DNA of 64,000 bases from positions 434,001 to 498,000 of the forward strand of contig CP126531.1 in NCBI GenBank assembly GCA_030167125.1, written 5' to 3'. Origin of the DNA: Rhodanobacteraceae bacterium (lineage in GTDB: Bacteria > Pseudomonadota > Gammaproteobacteria > Xanthomonadales > Rhodanobacteraceae). Each line of letters begins with the position of its first letter. The stretch's first letter is position 1. This document shows, in pieces, positions 55,742 to 63,410 of this stretch. Under the pieces are notes generated by a model. The model was not told the origin of the DNA and ran no database searches. It saw only the letters and a list, made by a program, of their open reading frames with translations. A program made the position numbers and the translations under genes.

Positions 55742-56647
55742 TCAATGCAAGGACGCGCCACCCTCGTGTTTCGTGACTGCCTCGATCCGCGCCAGCTTGC
55801 CGGGGTGACGGATCGTGTGGATCGAGGTGATCCGCTCGCCGTCGCAATCGATCCACATCGCGTAGAACAGCTGCCGGTCGCGCCAGCAGAGCAGCGCGGG
55901 CGCGCCGTTCAGCATGCGCAATTCGTAGCGCAATTCAACCTTCCGCGCCTGGCGCGCGAGCTGCAGGTACAGGCGTGCCAGCCGTTCGGCGCCGTGCAGC
56001 GGATGCAAGGTCGCGCGCGCCAGGCCGCCGCCGTCGGCAACGTGCACCGCGTCCTCGGCGAACAGCGCACGCATGGTGGCTTCGCTGGGTTGGCGCATGG
56101 CTTCGACGAAGCGTTGCAGCAGGCGGCGTTGCGCGGGCGCATCCACGTGGAAGCGCGGGCGGCCTTCGCGCAGCCGCGTCTTCGCGCGATGCACGCGCTG
56201 GCGGCAGGCATCTTCCTCGATGCCCAGGATCGCCGCCGCCTCGGCGTGGCTGTAGTCGAACACTTCGCGCAGCAGGAACGCCGCGCGTTCGTCGGGACTC
56301 AAGCGTTCGAGCAGCAGCAGGAACGACAGCGTGAGCGTTTCGCTGCTTTCCAGTTCCGCGTCGGGTGAAGCGACGGATTCACTCATCGGCTCCGGCAGCC
56401 ACGGCCCGGAATAATGTTCGCGCTCGGTCTTGGCGCGCCGCAGGCGATCCAGCGCGATGCGCGTGGTCACGGTGACCAGCCACGCCTCGGGATCGTCCAG
56501 CATCGCCACGTCTTGCGCCTGCCAACGCAGCCACGCGTCGTGCAGCACGTCTTCCGCGTCGGCGGGCACGCCCAGCATCCGGTAGGCGAGGCCGAACAGC
56601 CGCGGGCGGTGTTGCTGGAACAGATCGGTATCGCTGTTCACGTCCAA
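55742..56647 (-). CDS. ECF41-type sigma factor with fused SnoaL-like domain
   Basis: A 301-residue extracytoplasmic-function sigma factor. Sigma2 (FGLAYRMLGVPADAEDVLHDAW) is followed by the ECF41 linker motif WLPEP (residues 83-87), sigma4 (SHAEAAAILGIEEDACRQRVHRAK) and a C-terminal SnoaL-like domain containing DGGG (205-208). In this group the C-terminal domain replaces an anti-sigma factor and tunes activity. A matching ECF41 promoter lies just upstream, indicating self-activation. Confidence 0.93.
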   Translation of the reverse strand: MDVNSDTDLFQQHRPRLFGLAYRMLGVPADAEDVLHDAWLRWQAQDVAMLDDPEAWLVTVTTRIALDRLRRAKTEREHYSGPWLPEPMSESVASPDAELESSETLTLSFLLLLERLSPDERAAFLLREVFDYSHAEAAAILGIEEDACRQRVHRAKTRLREGRPRFHVDAPAQRRLLQRFVEAMRQPSEATMRALFAEDAVHVADGGGLARATLHPLHGAERLARLYLQLARQARKVELRYELRMLNGAPALLCWRDRQLFYAMWIDCDGERITSIHTIRHPGKLARIEAVTKHEGGASLH

Positions 56648-56669
56648 ACTCCGGCCTGATGTATGCCAG

Positions 56670-56696
56670 GACGTGCGAGCGGGCCGCGGCGTGACA
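56670..56696 (-). promoter_or_regulatory. ECF41 autoregulatory promoter
   Basis: On the minus strand TGTCACG (56690-56696) and CGTC (56670-56673) are separated by 16 bp, matching the published ECF41 pattern (TGTCACA, 16 bp, CGTC) with one -35 mismatch. It lies in the 52 bp before the sigma gene start, so transcription would begin close to the ATG. Confidence 0.75.
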
Positions 56697-56699
56697 GCC

Positions 56700-57644
56700 T
56701 CAGCGCAACAGCGGCCACGGTGCCAGCAGCAGGATCCACAGCAGCGCCACGCTGCCCGCGAACTTCATCGCCTTGAACAGCTTGCGGTGGCGCTGCTTGA
56801 AGCCGCGGCTTCGCTCGCGGCGCTGGCGCAGCGCCGAGAACAGGCGGTTGATCGCGCCGGTGGGTTCGCTGACCTGATTCGGGGATGCGGTGATCGCGCC
56901 CATGAAGTTGCTGACGTGGTGGTTGATCCACGCCATCACACGCGAACGCAGCGGACGTTCGAGGTCGGCGAAGAAGATCACGCGCGTCTTGCTGGTCTTG
57001 TTCTCGGCCCAGTGCACGCAGGTCTCGTCGAAGATCACGTCCTCGCCATCGCGCCAGAAATATTCCTGGCCGTCCACGAAGATGTGGCAGTCGCGCGAGT
57101 TGGGCGTGATCAGGCCGAGGTGGTAGCGCAGCGAACCCGCGAACGGATCGCGGTGCGGATTCAGCGTGACGCCGGGCGGCAGCAGCGCGAACATCGCGGC
57201 CTTGACGCCGGAAATGCGGTTCACCAGTTCCACGGTTTTCGGACAAAGTTTTTGCGCGGACGGCAGCGGTTCGCCGTACCACTTCACGTAGAAACGCTTC
57301 CAGCCGACCTTGAGGAACGACGCGAAGCTGGCGTCGTCGTCCTTCAGCGCGTCGCGGATGTGGCCCTGGTCGAACAGGCCCGCGGCTTCGTCGCGGATCG
57401 CCTGCCAGTTGTCGCGCAACGCATCGACCGCGGTGAAGCGCTTGCGGTCGGGAAACGCGCCGGCCGGCACCGCGGAGAACGCGTACATCAAAAGGTTGTA
57501 CGGCGCGAACACGGTGGCGTGGCTCGCCAGCTGGCGGCCGAGTTTCAGGCGCACGCGCGAGCGGAAATGCACGGCCAGCGCGCTCAGCAGGAACAGCGCG
57601 ATCAGGCCCAGCAGGACGAGGCGGAGGATCAGCAGCGCGGACAT
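56700..57644 (-). CDS. Lipid A 2-hydroxylase LpxO-like (Asp/Asn beta-hydroxylase fold)
   Basis: A 314-residue inner-membrane Fe(II)/2-oxoglutarate oxygenase. N-terminal and C-terminal hydrophobic helices (LLILRLVLLGLIALFLL and VALLWILLLAPW) flank a catalytic domain with the iron motif HRD in LNPHRDPF and a distal histidine in CVHWAENK. LpxO adds a 2-hydroxyl to a lipid A acyl chain. The other possibility is a generic beta-hydroxylase. It is monocistronic, between the sigma promoter and thiD. Confidence 0.82.
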   Translation of the reverse strand: MSALLILRLVLLGLIALFLLSALAVHFRSRVRLKLGRQLASHATVFAPYNLLMYAFSAVPAGAFPDRKRFTAVDALRDNWQAIRDEAAGLFDQGHIRDALKDDDASFASFLKVGWKRFYVKWYGEPLPSAQKLCPKTVELVNRISGVKAAMFALLPPGVTLNPHRDPFAGSLRYHLGLITPNSRDCHIFVDGQEYFWRDGEDVIFDETCVHWAENKTSKTRVIFFADLERPLRSRVMAWINHHVSNFMGAITASPNQVSEPTGAINRLFSALRQRRERSRGFKQRHRKLFKAMKFAGSVALLWILLLAPWPLLR

Positions 57645-57674
57645 GGCGGGGAACGGCGTGAAGTTGCGGCGATT

Positions 57675-58538
57675 TTAGCGCGGGCGCTGCGCCAGGACCC
57701 TGAGCGGTGTCATGCCTGGCGTGTACGCATGCTGCAACGCGCGTTGCACGAAGGCGATCGCGCGGCGTGCGGCGGTACGTGGCGTCCGGCCTTTCGCCAG
57801 TTCGGCGGCCAGCGCCGCCGACAGCGTGCAGCCGGTACCGTGCGCGTCGAACGGCGATCTGCGGTTGCGGACTTCGAAACTGCCGCGCGCATCGAACCAG
57901 CGATCGATCACGTCGCGTCCGCGCCCGTGACCGCCCTTCAGCAGCACGGCTTGCGCGCCGAACGCGCGCAGTTTCGCTGCGACACGTTCTCCATCGCGTG
58001 CATTGCGGACAGCGATGCCGGTCAGGGCTTCGGCTTCCGGCAGGTTGGGCGTCAATACGTCGGCAAGCGGGATCAATTCATCGATCAACACGCGCACCGC
58101 ATTTTTGTCGAGCAGTCGCGCCCCGGAAGTCGCGATCATCACCGGATCGACCACCAGCCAGCGCGGCCTGCGGTGTCCCAGTTCGCGCGCGACGCAGCGC
58201 ACCGTGCGCGCATCGCCCAGCATGCCGGTCTTCACCGCCGCGATGTCGAAATCATCGAATACCGCATCGAGTTCAGCAGCAAGATGTTTCACCGGAACGG
58301 CATGCACCGTCGCTACGCCTTGCGTGTTCTGGGCGGTCAACGCCGTGATCGCGCTGGTGCCATGCACGCCCAGCGCCGCGAAGGTTTTCAGATCGGCCTG
58401 GATACCCGCGCCGCCGCCGGAATCGGAGCCGGCGATGGTGAGGCAAACAGCGGGACCGGGGGCCAGGGACCGGGGACCGGTTGCCCACGAGTGCTTTTCT
58501 GGTCCCTGGTCCCTGGTCCCTGATCCCCGTCTTTTCAC
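57675..58538 (-). CDS. thiD: Hydroxymethylpyrimidine/phosphomethylpyrimidine kinase
   Basis: Phosphorylates HMP and HMP-P for thiamine synthesis. A 287-residue protein; the family core begins at [19 protein letters not shown] (residue about 30) and continues through [13 protein letters not shown] and [14 protein letters not shown] 58538 overlaps the phoH-like stop (GTGA) and is the only good start before the core; it makes an extra 28 residues ([11 protein letters not shown] and onward) encoded by a tandem heptamer repeat. Non-standard start codons inside that stretch cannot be excluded. Confidence 0.88.
   Translation of the reverse strand: MKRRGSGTRDQGPEKHSWATGPRSLAPGPAVCLTIAGSDSGGGAGIQADLKTFAALGVHGTSAITALTAQNTQGVATVHAVPVKHLAAELDAVFDDFDIAAVKTGMLGDARTVRCVARELGHRRPRWLVVDPVMIATSGARLLDKNAVRVLIDELIPLADVLTPNLPEAEALTGIAVRNARDGERVAAKLRAFGAQAVLLKGGHGRGRDVIDRWFDARGSFEVRNRRSPFDAHGTGCTLSAALAAELAKGRTPRTAARRAIAFVQRALQHAYTPGMTPLRVLAQRPR
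58450..58528 (-). repeat. Heptamer tandem repeat with inverted partner inside the thiD 5' end
   Basis: GGTCCCT occurs three times in tandem at 58501-58521, followed by a variant (GATCCCC). An inverted, degenerate counterpart (CCAGGGACC, GGGACC) is at 58463-58478 and could pair with it (58463-58471 with 58501-58509). The array lies within coding sequence; 7 bp is not a multiple of three. Confidence 0.7.
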
Positions 58539-59923
58539 AACGCTTCCGACGCAAAATCCGCCAGCCGCGACCGTTCGCCCCGCCGCAGAGTGATGTGCGC
58601 CGCGTGCGGCCACTGCTTGAAACGATCCACCGCGTAGGTGAGTCCCGACGTCGTTTCGGTCAGATACGGCGTGTCGATCTGTTCGACGTTGCCGAGGCAG
58701 ACGATCTTGGTGCCGGGGCCGGCGCGGGTGACCAGCGTCTTCATCTGCTTGGGCGTAAGGTTTTGCGCTTCGTCGATGATCAGGTAGCGCGACAGGAAGG
58801 TACGCCCGCGCATGAAATTCAGCGAGCGGATCTTGATGCGCGAAGCCAGCAGGTCGTTGGTCGCCTGGCGTCCCCACGAACCGCCTTCCTCGGGATTGGT
58901 CAGCACTTCGAGGTTGTCGGTGAGCGCGCCCATCCACGGCGTCATCTTTTCCTCTTCGGTGCCGGGCAGGAAGCCGATGTCTTCGCCGACCGAAACCGTG
59001 GCGCGCGTCATGATGATTTCGCGGTAGCGTTGCTGATCCATCACCTGCGCCAGGCCCGCCGCCAGCGCCAGCAGTGTTTTGCCGGTGCCGGCGGTGCCGA
59101 GCAGGGTGACGAAATCAACGTCGGGGTCCATCAGCATGTTGAGCGCGAAGTTCTGCTCGCGGTTGCGCGCGGCGATGCCCCACACGCTGTGCGCGCTGCT
59201 GGTGTAGTCGTGCAACAGCGCCAGCTTGGCCTTGTCGCCGGACTGATCCAGCACGCGCAACTCGACCGAGTTCTCGCCGGGCAGGTACAGGCATTCGTTG
59301 GGTTGCCAGTTCTCGTCGTCGCGCGGTTTCACCTCGTAGAACGTCTGCCCGCGTTCGGACCACGAGCGCAATTCCGGGTGGCGATCCCAGAAGTCGGCAG
59401 GCAGTTCCGCGGCGCCGGTGTACAGCAGCGAGAAATCGTCCAGCGCGCGATCGTTTTCGTAATCCTCGGCGGCGATGCCGAAGATGGTCGCCTTGATGCG
59501 CAGGTTGATGTCCTTGGACACCAGCGCCACCGCGGCGTCCGGATGGTGGTCGCGCAGGTCGAGGATCGCGGCGAGGATGCGGTTGTCGGCCTTGCCCTGG
59601 CCGTTGTTGCCGGTCTGCGTCTGGAAGTAAAGACGTCCATTCGCGCCGCCGCTGCGCAGCTTCACGCCGTCGGGCTGCGCCAGCGGCACGCCGTCCGCGA
59701 TGCCGTGGCTGTTGTTGCGCTCGATCAGTTCGTTGAGGAACCGGCTGGCCTGGCGCGCATTGCGCGCGACTTCCGAGACGCCTTGTTTCTTCTCGTCCAG
59801 TTCCTCCAGCACCGTCATCGGGATGAACACGTCGTGTTCCTCGAAACGGAACAGTGCGGTCGGATCGTGCAGCAATACGTTGGTGTCCAGCGCGTAGATG
59901 CGCCGGGCGGCGGGCTTCGGCAT
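58535..59923 (-). CDS. PhoH-like ATPase with N-terminal PIN domain
   Basis: A 462-residue protein combining a PIN ribonuclease-like domain (residues about 8-140, [12 protein letters not shown], then [12 protein letters not shown]) with a PhoH ATPase/helicase domain (Walker A GTAGTGKT at about 276-283, [20 protein letters not shown]). PhoH2 proteins of this design unwind and cut RNA. ATG 59923 starts at the PIN domain. The stop is at the thiD start (GTGA). Confidence 0.9.
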   Translation of the reverse strand: MPKPAARRIYALDTNVLLHDPTALFRFEEHDVFIPMTVLEELDEKKQGVSEVARNARQASRFLNELIERNNSHGIADGVPLAQPDGVKLRSGGANGRLYFQTQTGNNGQGKADNRILAAILDLRDHHPDAAVALVSKDINLRIKATIFGIAAEDYENDRALDDFSLLYTGAAELPADFWDRHPELRSWSERGQTFYEVKPRDDENWQPNECLYLPGENSVELRVLDQSGDKAKLALLHDYTSSAHSVWGIAARNREQNFALNMLMDPDVDFVTLLGTAGTGKTLLALAAGLAQVMDQQRYREIIMTRATVSVGEDIGFLPGTEEEKMTPWMGALTDNLEVLTNPEEGGSWGRQATNDLLASRIKIRSLNFMRGRTFLSRYLIIDEAQNLTPKQMKTLVTRAGPGTKIVCLGNVEQIDTPYLTETTSGLTYAVDRFKQWPHAAHITLRRGERSRLADFASEAL

Positions 59924-60000
59924 GCGGGCTCCGGAGTGGGGCGACGAATCGGCGGACGCGCGACGGGCGCGCGTGATTGAGGCGGAACGGACGGGCTTGC

Positions 60001-60468
60001 TCACTTGGCGGGAATCGCGTCCAGCACGGCTTGCGCGTGGCCGGGTACCTTCACGCCGCGCCACTCATGGACCAGCTTGCCGTCGGGGCCGATCAGGAAG
60101 GTGCTGCGGTCGACGCCCATGTATTCGCGTCCGTAGAGTTTTTTCTTGCGGATCACGTCGAACGCCTTGCACCACGTTTCATCGGTGTCGGCGACCAGCG
60201 CAAAGGGCAGGCCGAGTTTTTCCTTGAAGCCCGAGTGCGAACGCGCGCTGTCGCGCGACACGCCCACGATGGTGGCGCCGCGGCGCTTGAACTTCGTGAA
60301 AAGATCGCGGAAGTCGCCGGCCTCGCGGGTGCAGCCGGTGGTGTTGTCCTTCGGGTAGAAATACAGCACGACCCATTGGTCCTTCAAGTCGGCGAGCTTC
60401 AGCGTGTCGCCCGATTGGGTGGTGCCGGAGAGTTTGGGAATCTTGGTGCCGGATTTCAGCGTGGTCAT
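60001..60468 (-). CDS. bcp: Peroxiredoxin, BCP/PrxQ type
   Basis: A 155-residue thiol peroxidase. The peroxidatic cysteine is C46 in YPKDNTTGCTREA with the peroxiredoxin Thr/Arg framework; the second PrxQ cysteine position is not occupied (EAGDF), so it is probably of one-cysteine or atypical type. ATG 60468 overlaps the gcvR stop (TGATG). It is the downstream member of a gcvR-bcp pair, as in many gammaproteobacteria. Confidence 0.92.
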   Translation of the reverse strand: MTTLKSGTKIPKLSGTTQSGDTLKLADLKDQWVVLYFYPKDNTTGCTREAGDFRDLFTKFKRRGATIVGVSRDSARSHSGFKEKLGLPFALVADTDETWCKAFDVIRKKKLYGREYMGVDRSTFLIGPDGKLVHEWRGVKVPGHAQAVLDAIPAK

Positions 60469-61049
60469 CAGAATTTGACCGGGTCCATGATCGCGTCGAG
60501 GTTCAGACCGTCGCACATTTCCATGAATTCGTCGCGCAGTTCCGCGATGCGGGTGTCGGCGGGGATGCCGATGGTGATCTGCGCCTGGAACATGTCGGCG
60601 CCGGTCTGCATCGCCTGGTAACGCATCGAGGACATCTGCTCGATGCTGATCTTGCGGCGGTTGAAGAAATCGATCAGCTCGACCAGCACGCCGGGCTTGT
60701 CGGCCGCGACCACTTCGACCATGTACGGCAGCAGGTGGCTCTGCTGGTCGCGCGGCTGGGTGCGGTAACTGAGGATATGAAGGTTCTCACCGCGGCCGAT
60801 TCGGGCCAGCGCGTTTTCCAGTTTGGCGATCGCGTCCCAGCCGCCCTTGGCCAGCAGCAGCACCGACACGTCGGCGCCGACGGTGGCGACACGCGATTCC
60901 ACGAGGTTGCAGCCGGCATCGGCGATGCGGCGCGACAGCACCAGCAACGGAGAATCCGTGGCGGGTGCGATCGCCTGGATCAGCAACTGGTGGTCGGTGA
61001 CGGGGCGCGTGGCGGCCTGGTTCAAGCGGGTAACGGTCTTCAGGTTCAC
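60468..61049 (-). CDS. gcvR: Glycine cleavage system regulator GcvR-like ACT protein
   Basis: A 193-residue protein with two ACT domains (LIQAIAPATDSPLLVLSRRIADAG and MVEVVAADKPGVLVELIDFFNRRKISI), the layout of GcvR, which binds GcvA in E. coli. No gcv gene is in the window, so the regulatory target here is unproven. GTG 61049 is the only reasonable start. Divergent from dapA, followed directly by bcp. Confidence 0.82.
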   Translation of the reverse strand: MNLKTVTRLNQAATRPVTDHQLLIQAIAPATDSPLLVLSRRIADAGCNLVESRVATVGADVSVLLLAKGGWDAIAKLENALARIGRGENLHILSYRTQPRDQQSHLLPYMVEVVAADKPGVLVELIDFFNRRKISIEQMSSMRYQAMQTGADMFQAQITIGIPADTRIAELRDEFMEMCDGLNLDAIMDPVKF

Positions 61050-61154
61050 GGAGGGAAGAATAGTGGCGTTGGCGAAGGCGTGTCGATCGTTTTGAACCGG
61101 CTTGGGCCGGCAGTGTGACGGCGGTGCTTCCGCTATGATCGCCGGTTTGGGCAG

Positions 61155-62060
61155 ATGTGGAGTCCGCGCTTGGAAATCAACGGCAGCCTGTGTGCAATCG
61201 CGACGCCGTTCAATGAAGGGGGTGCGCTCGACCTGCCCGCGTTCGGCCGGCTGCTCGATTATCAGCTCGACGGCGGCACCCAGGGCATCGTGGTGGCTGG
61301 TTCCACCGGCGAAGCGCACATGCTGGATGAACACGAGTACGAGCGCCTGCTGGCGTTCGCGGTCGAACGCATCGCCCGGCGCGTGCCGGTGCTCGCGGGC
61401 ACGGGCGAGGCTGCCACTTCGAAAACCATCGCGCTGACCAAACGCGCCAAGGCCCTGGGCGCGGACGCGGCGCTGGTGGTGACGCCTTATTACGTGCGCC
61501 CGACCCAGGACGGCTTGCGCCGGCATTTCGCCGAAGTGGCCGCGCGAGGCGGCTTGCCGGTCGTGATGTACAACGTGCCTTCGCGCACCGGCTGCGACAT
61601 GCTTCCGGAAACCGTCGCCGCGCTGCGCGACACCGCCGGCATCGTCGGCATCAAGGAAGCCGTCGGCAAGCCCGAACGCATTGCGGCGATCGCGCAACTT
61701 CAGCGGCCGGGATTTGTCTATCTGTCCGGTGACGATGGCAGCGCGGCCGACGCGATGCTGGCCGGCGCGGGAGGCGTGGTCTCGGTGGTGAACAATCTGG
61801 TGCCGAAAACGTTCCGCGCACTGTGCGATGCCGCGCGCGGCGGCGATCGCGCCGCGGCCAAGCAGCATGCGGATCGCATTGCGCCGTTGCTGGATGCGCT
61901 CGACTGCGCGCCCAATCCGATTCCGGTCAAGGCCGGCCTGGCCGAGCTGGGCCTGTGCGGCGTGGCGCTGCGGCTGCCCCTGGTCGAACTGCCGCCCGGT
62001 CCCGAACGCACGCGTTTGCGTCAAACCCTCCTTCCCCTTGCTGGCGTCACCACACCCTGA
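61155..62060 (+). CDS. dapA: 4-hydroxy-tetrahydrodipicolinate synthase
   Basis: Condenses aspartate semialdehyde and pyruvate for lysine and diaminopimelate. A 301-residue TIM barrel with the Schiff-base lysine K167 (GIVGIKEAVG), the catalytic tyrosine Y139 (VVMYNVPSRTG) and GTTGE-equivalent GSTGE. The start is ATG 61155; TTG 61170 is possible. TATGAT at 61134-61139 may be a -10 box. bamC follows after 17 bp, as in many gammaproteobacteria. Confidence 0.95.
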   Translation: MWSPRLEINGSLCAIATPFNEGGALDLPAFGRLLDYQLDGGTQGIVVAGSTGEAHMLDEHEYERLLAFAVERIARRVPVLAGTGEAATSKTIALTKRAKALGADAALVVTPYYVRPTQDGLRRHFAEVAARGGLPVVMYNVPSRTGCDMLPETVAALRDTAGIVGIKEAVGKPERIAAIAQLQRPGFVYLSGDDGSAADAMLAGAGGVVSVVNNLVPKTFRALCDAARGGDRAAAKQHADRIAPLLDALDCAPNPIPVKAGLAELGLCGVALRLPLVELPPGPERTRLRQTLLPLAGVTTP

Positions 62061-62077
62061 TCATGCACAATGCGCCC

Positions 62078-62683
62078 ATGAAACGAATCCTGATTCCGTT
62101 GTTCCTCTTCGCCTCCGTCGCGCTCGCCGGCTGCCAGACCATCAAGGCCCACAACCCGTTCCGCCACAAGGAACCGGCCTACAAGTCCGCGCAGCAGGAG
62201 CAGCCGCTGGAAGTGCCGCCGGGCATGGACCAGCCGCCGACCACCGAGGCGCTCGCCATTCCCGATGCCGGCAACGGCGCGCAGACGGCCGCGCCCTCCG
62301 AAGCCGGTGCGCCGCCCGCGGCGCAGGAAGCGGTCTCGAGTGGCGTGACGGCTTCCGGTAACAGCCTGAGCGTTTCGGACACGCCCGACAGCGTCTACCG
62401 CCGCGTCGGACTGGCGCTGGCGCGCGGTGATGCCGGCCAGGTCACGGCCAGTGACGATGCCGCGCACACCTACCAGGTCGCGGTGGACACGATCGTCACC
62501 CGGAAACCGGAAGGCGGTTTCCTCCACCGCATGTTCCACCACAGCAAGAACGAAGCCGTGAAGGGCACGGTGACCGTCAGCGTCGCGCCTTCGGGCAGCG
62601 GCAGCGTGGTCACCGCATCGGGCGACGCCGATGCTTCCGCGCGCGTGATGGCGGTCCTGCAACAGCGATTGGGCGGCGGCTGA
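62078..62683 (+). CDS. bamC: Outer-membrane assembly lipoprotein BamC-like
   Basis: A 201-residue lipoprotein. The lipobox LAGC gives C19, followed by a proline-rich unstructured segment (LEVPPGMDQPPTTEALAIPD), which includes the conserved BamC-type region contacting BamD, and a single helix-grip-like domain (SVYRRVGLALARGDAGQV to VMAVLQQRLGG). E. coli BamC has two such domains. Assignment rests on dapA adjacency and the lipobox/PPG segment; divergent from BamC elsewhere. Confidence 0.72.
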   Translation: MKRILIPLFLFASVALAGCQTIKAHNPFRHKEPAYKSAQQEQPLEVPPGMDQPPTTEALAIPDAGNGAQTAAPSEAGAPPAAQEAVSSGVTASGNSLSVSDTPDSVYRRVGLALARGDAGQVTASDDAAHTYQVAVDTIVTRKPEGGFLHRMFHHSKNEAVKGTVTVSVAPSGSGSVVTASGDADASARVMAVLQQRLGGG

Positions 62684-62702
62684 TCGGCCGCATACCGCAA
62701 TG

Positions 62703-62734
62703 AAAACGCCGCCCGAGGGCGGCGTTTTCGTTTC
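62703..62734. terminator. Bidirectional intrinsic terminator
   Basis: AAAACGCCGCC (62703-62713) and GGCGGCGTTTT (62718-62728) form an 11-bp stem with a CGAG loop, with the T-run at the stem base and further TTTC after it. The A-run on the other side serves the minus strand. It lies between convergent bamC and fdxA. Confidence 0.88.
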
Positions 62735-63056
62735 AGCGTTCAAGCAAGGGCAGCTTGTCCGGCTTGCCGTCCCATTCCTTCGCGTCGGGCGGCGCATCCT
62801 TGCGTTCGGTCAGCACCGGCCAGATCTTCGCCAACTCGGCGTTCAACGCGATGTAGCCTTCCTGTCCCGCCGGCACGTCGTCCTCGGGAAAGATCGCGCG
62901 CGCCGGGCATTCCGGTTCGCACAGCGTACAGTCGATGCATTCGTCAGGATCGATCGCGAGGAAGTTCGGTCCCTCGTGGAAGCAATCGACGGGGCACACC
63001 TCCACGCAATCGGTGTACTTGCATTTGACGCAGTTGTCGGTGACGACGAAGGCCAT
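62733..63056 (-). CDS. fdxA: Ferredoxin FdxA (7Fe/8Fe type)
   Basis: A 107-residue ferredoxin: [18 protein letters not shown] and [16 protein letters not shown] supply one [3Fe-4S] and one [4Fe-4S] site, as in Azotobacter ferredoxin I type proteins. ATG 63056 has no obvious ribosome site; two AGGGACT-type heptamers (63064-63077) lie 8 bases beyond it. Convergent with bamC across a terminator. Confidence 0.94.
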   Translation of the reverse strand: MAFVVTDNCVKCKYTDCVEVCPVDCFHEGPNFLAIDPDECIDCTLCEPECPARAIFPEDDVPAGQEGYIALNAELAKIWPVLTERKDAPPDAKEWDGKPDKLPLLER

Positions 63057-63063
63057 GGGAAGA

Positions 63064-63079
63064 AGGGACTAGGGACTGG
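63064..63079. repeat. Short heptamer repeat upstream of fdxA
   Basis: AGGGACT occurs twice in tandem followed by GG, resembling the GGGACC/GGTCCCT units in thiD. It occupies the position expected for the fdxA ribosome site on the opposite strand, so it may be a later insertion. Confidence 0.5.
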
Positions 63080-63150
63080 AGGGCTACTACACGACCCAGC
63101 ATCATCGCACACATGCAGCCACAAATCGAAGCGGCTGTGATGCACTGTCC

Positions 63151-63266
63151 GAAGCCGCTGTCGTGAAAAGTCAGGGCAAGGATGCCCGAGGTGGTCCCAC
63201 GGAACTCGGATTCGCCTGGCGCTCGCCTCATGGATTGGCGGAGCAGCGATCATGGATGCTCACACA
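63151..63266 (+). repeat. Dispersed repeat, copy D
   Basis: About 115 bp between fdxA and tRNA-Glu. Contains CGCTGTCGTGAAAAGTCAGG, hairpin 63174-63187 (GGGCA-AGGA-TGCCC), the ATTGGCGGAGCAGCGATCA block shared with copy A, and a final CATGGATG. Five bases separate it from the tRNA 3' end. Confidence 0.8.
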
Positions 63267-63271
63267 AGTAC

Positions 63272-63347
63272 TGGCGCTCCCTGCGGGAATCGAACCCGCG
63301 TTACCGCCGTGAGAGGGCGATGTCCTGGGCCGCTAGACGAAGGGAGC
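63272..63347 (-). tRNA. tRNA-Glu (anticodon CTC)
   Basis: A 76-base cloverleaf read on the minus strand: acceptor GCTCCCT pairs with AGGGAGC, the anticodon loop CTCTCAC gives CTC, the T loop contains GGTTCGAATCC and the encoded CCA end is present (63272-63274). It closely resembles E. coli tRNA-Glu (UUC) in the D and anticodon arms but with the CTC anticodon, reading GAG codons. Confidence 0.97.
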
Positions 63348-63410
63348 GTAGGGCCGGTGAGCGCGCTAGTATAACGGACTTCGTGCCGCGAACATGCGGC
63401 GCGCCACCGC

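Noticed and set aside
58439..58540. Possible TPP riboswitch for thiD
   Set aside because: The start overlaps the preceding stop and the sequence is a heptamer repeat; no TPP aptamer motifs were seen.
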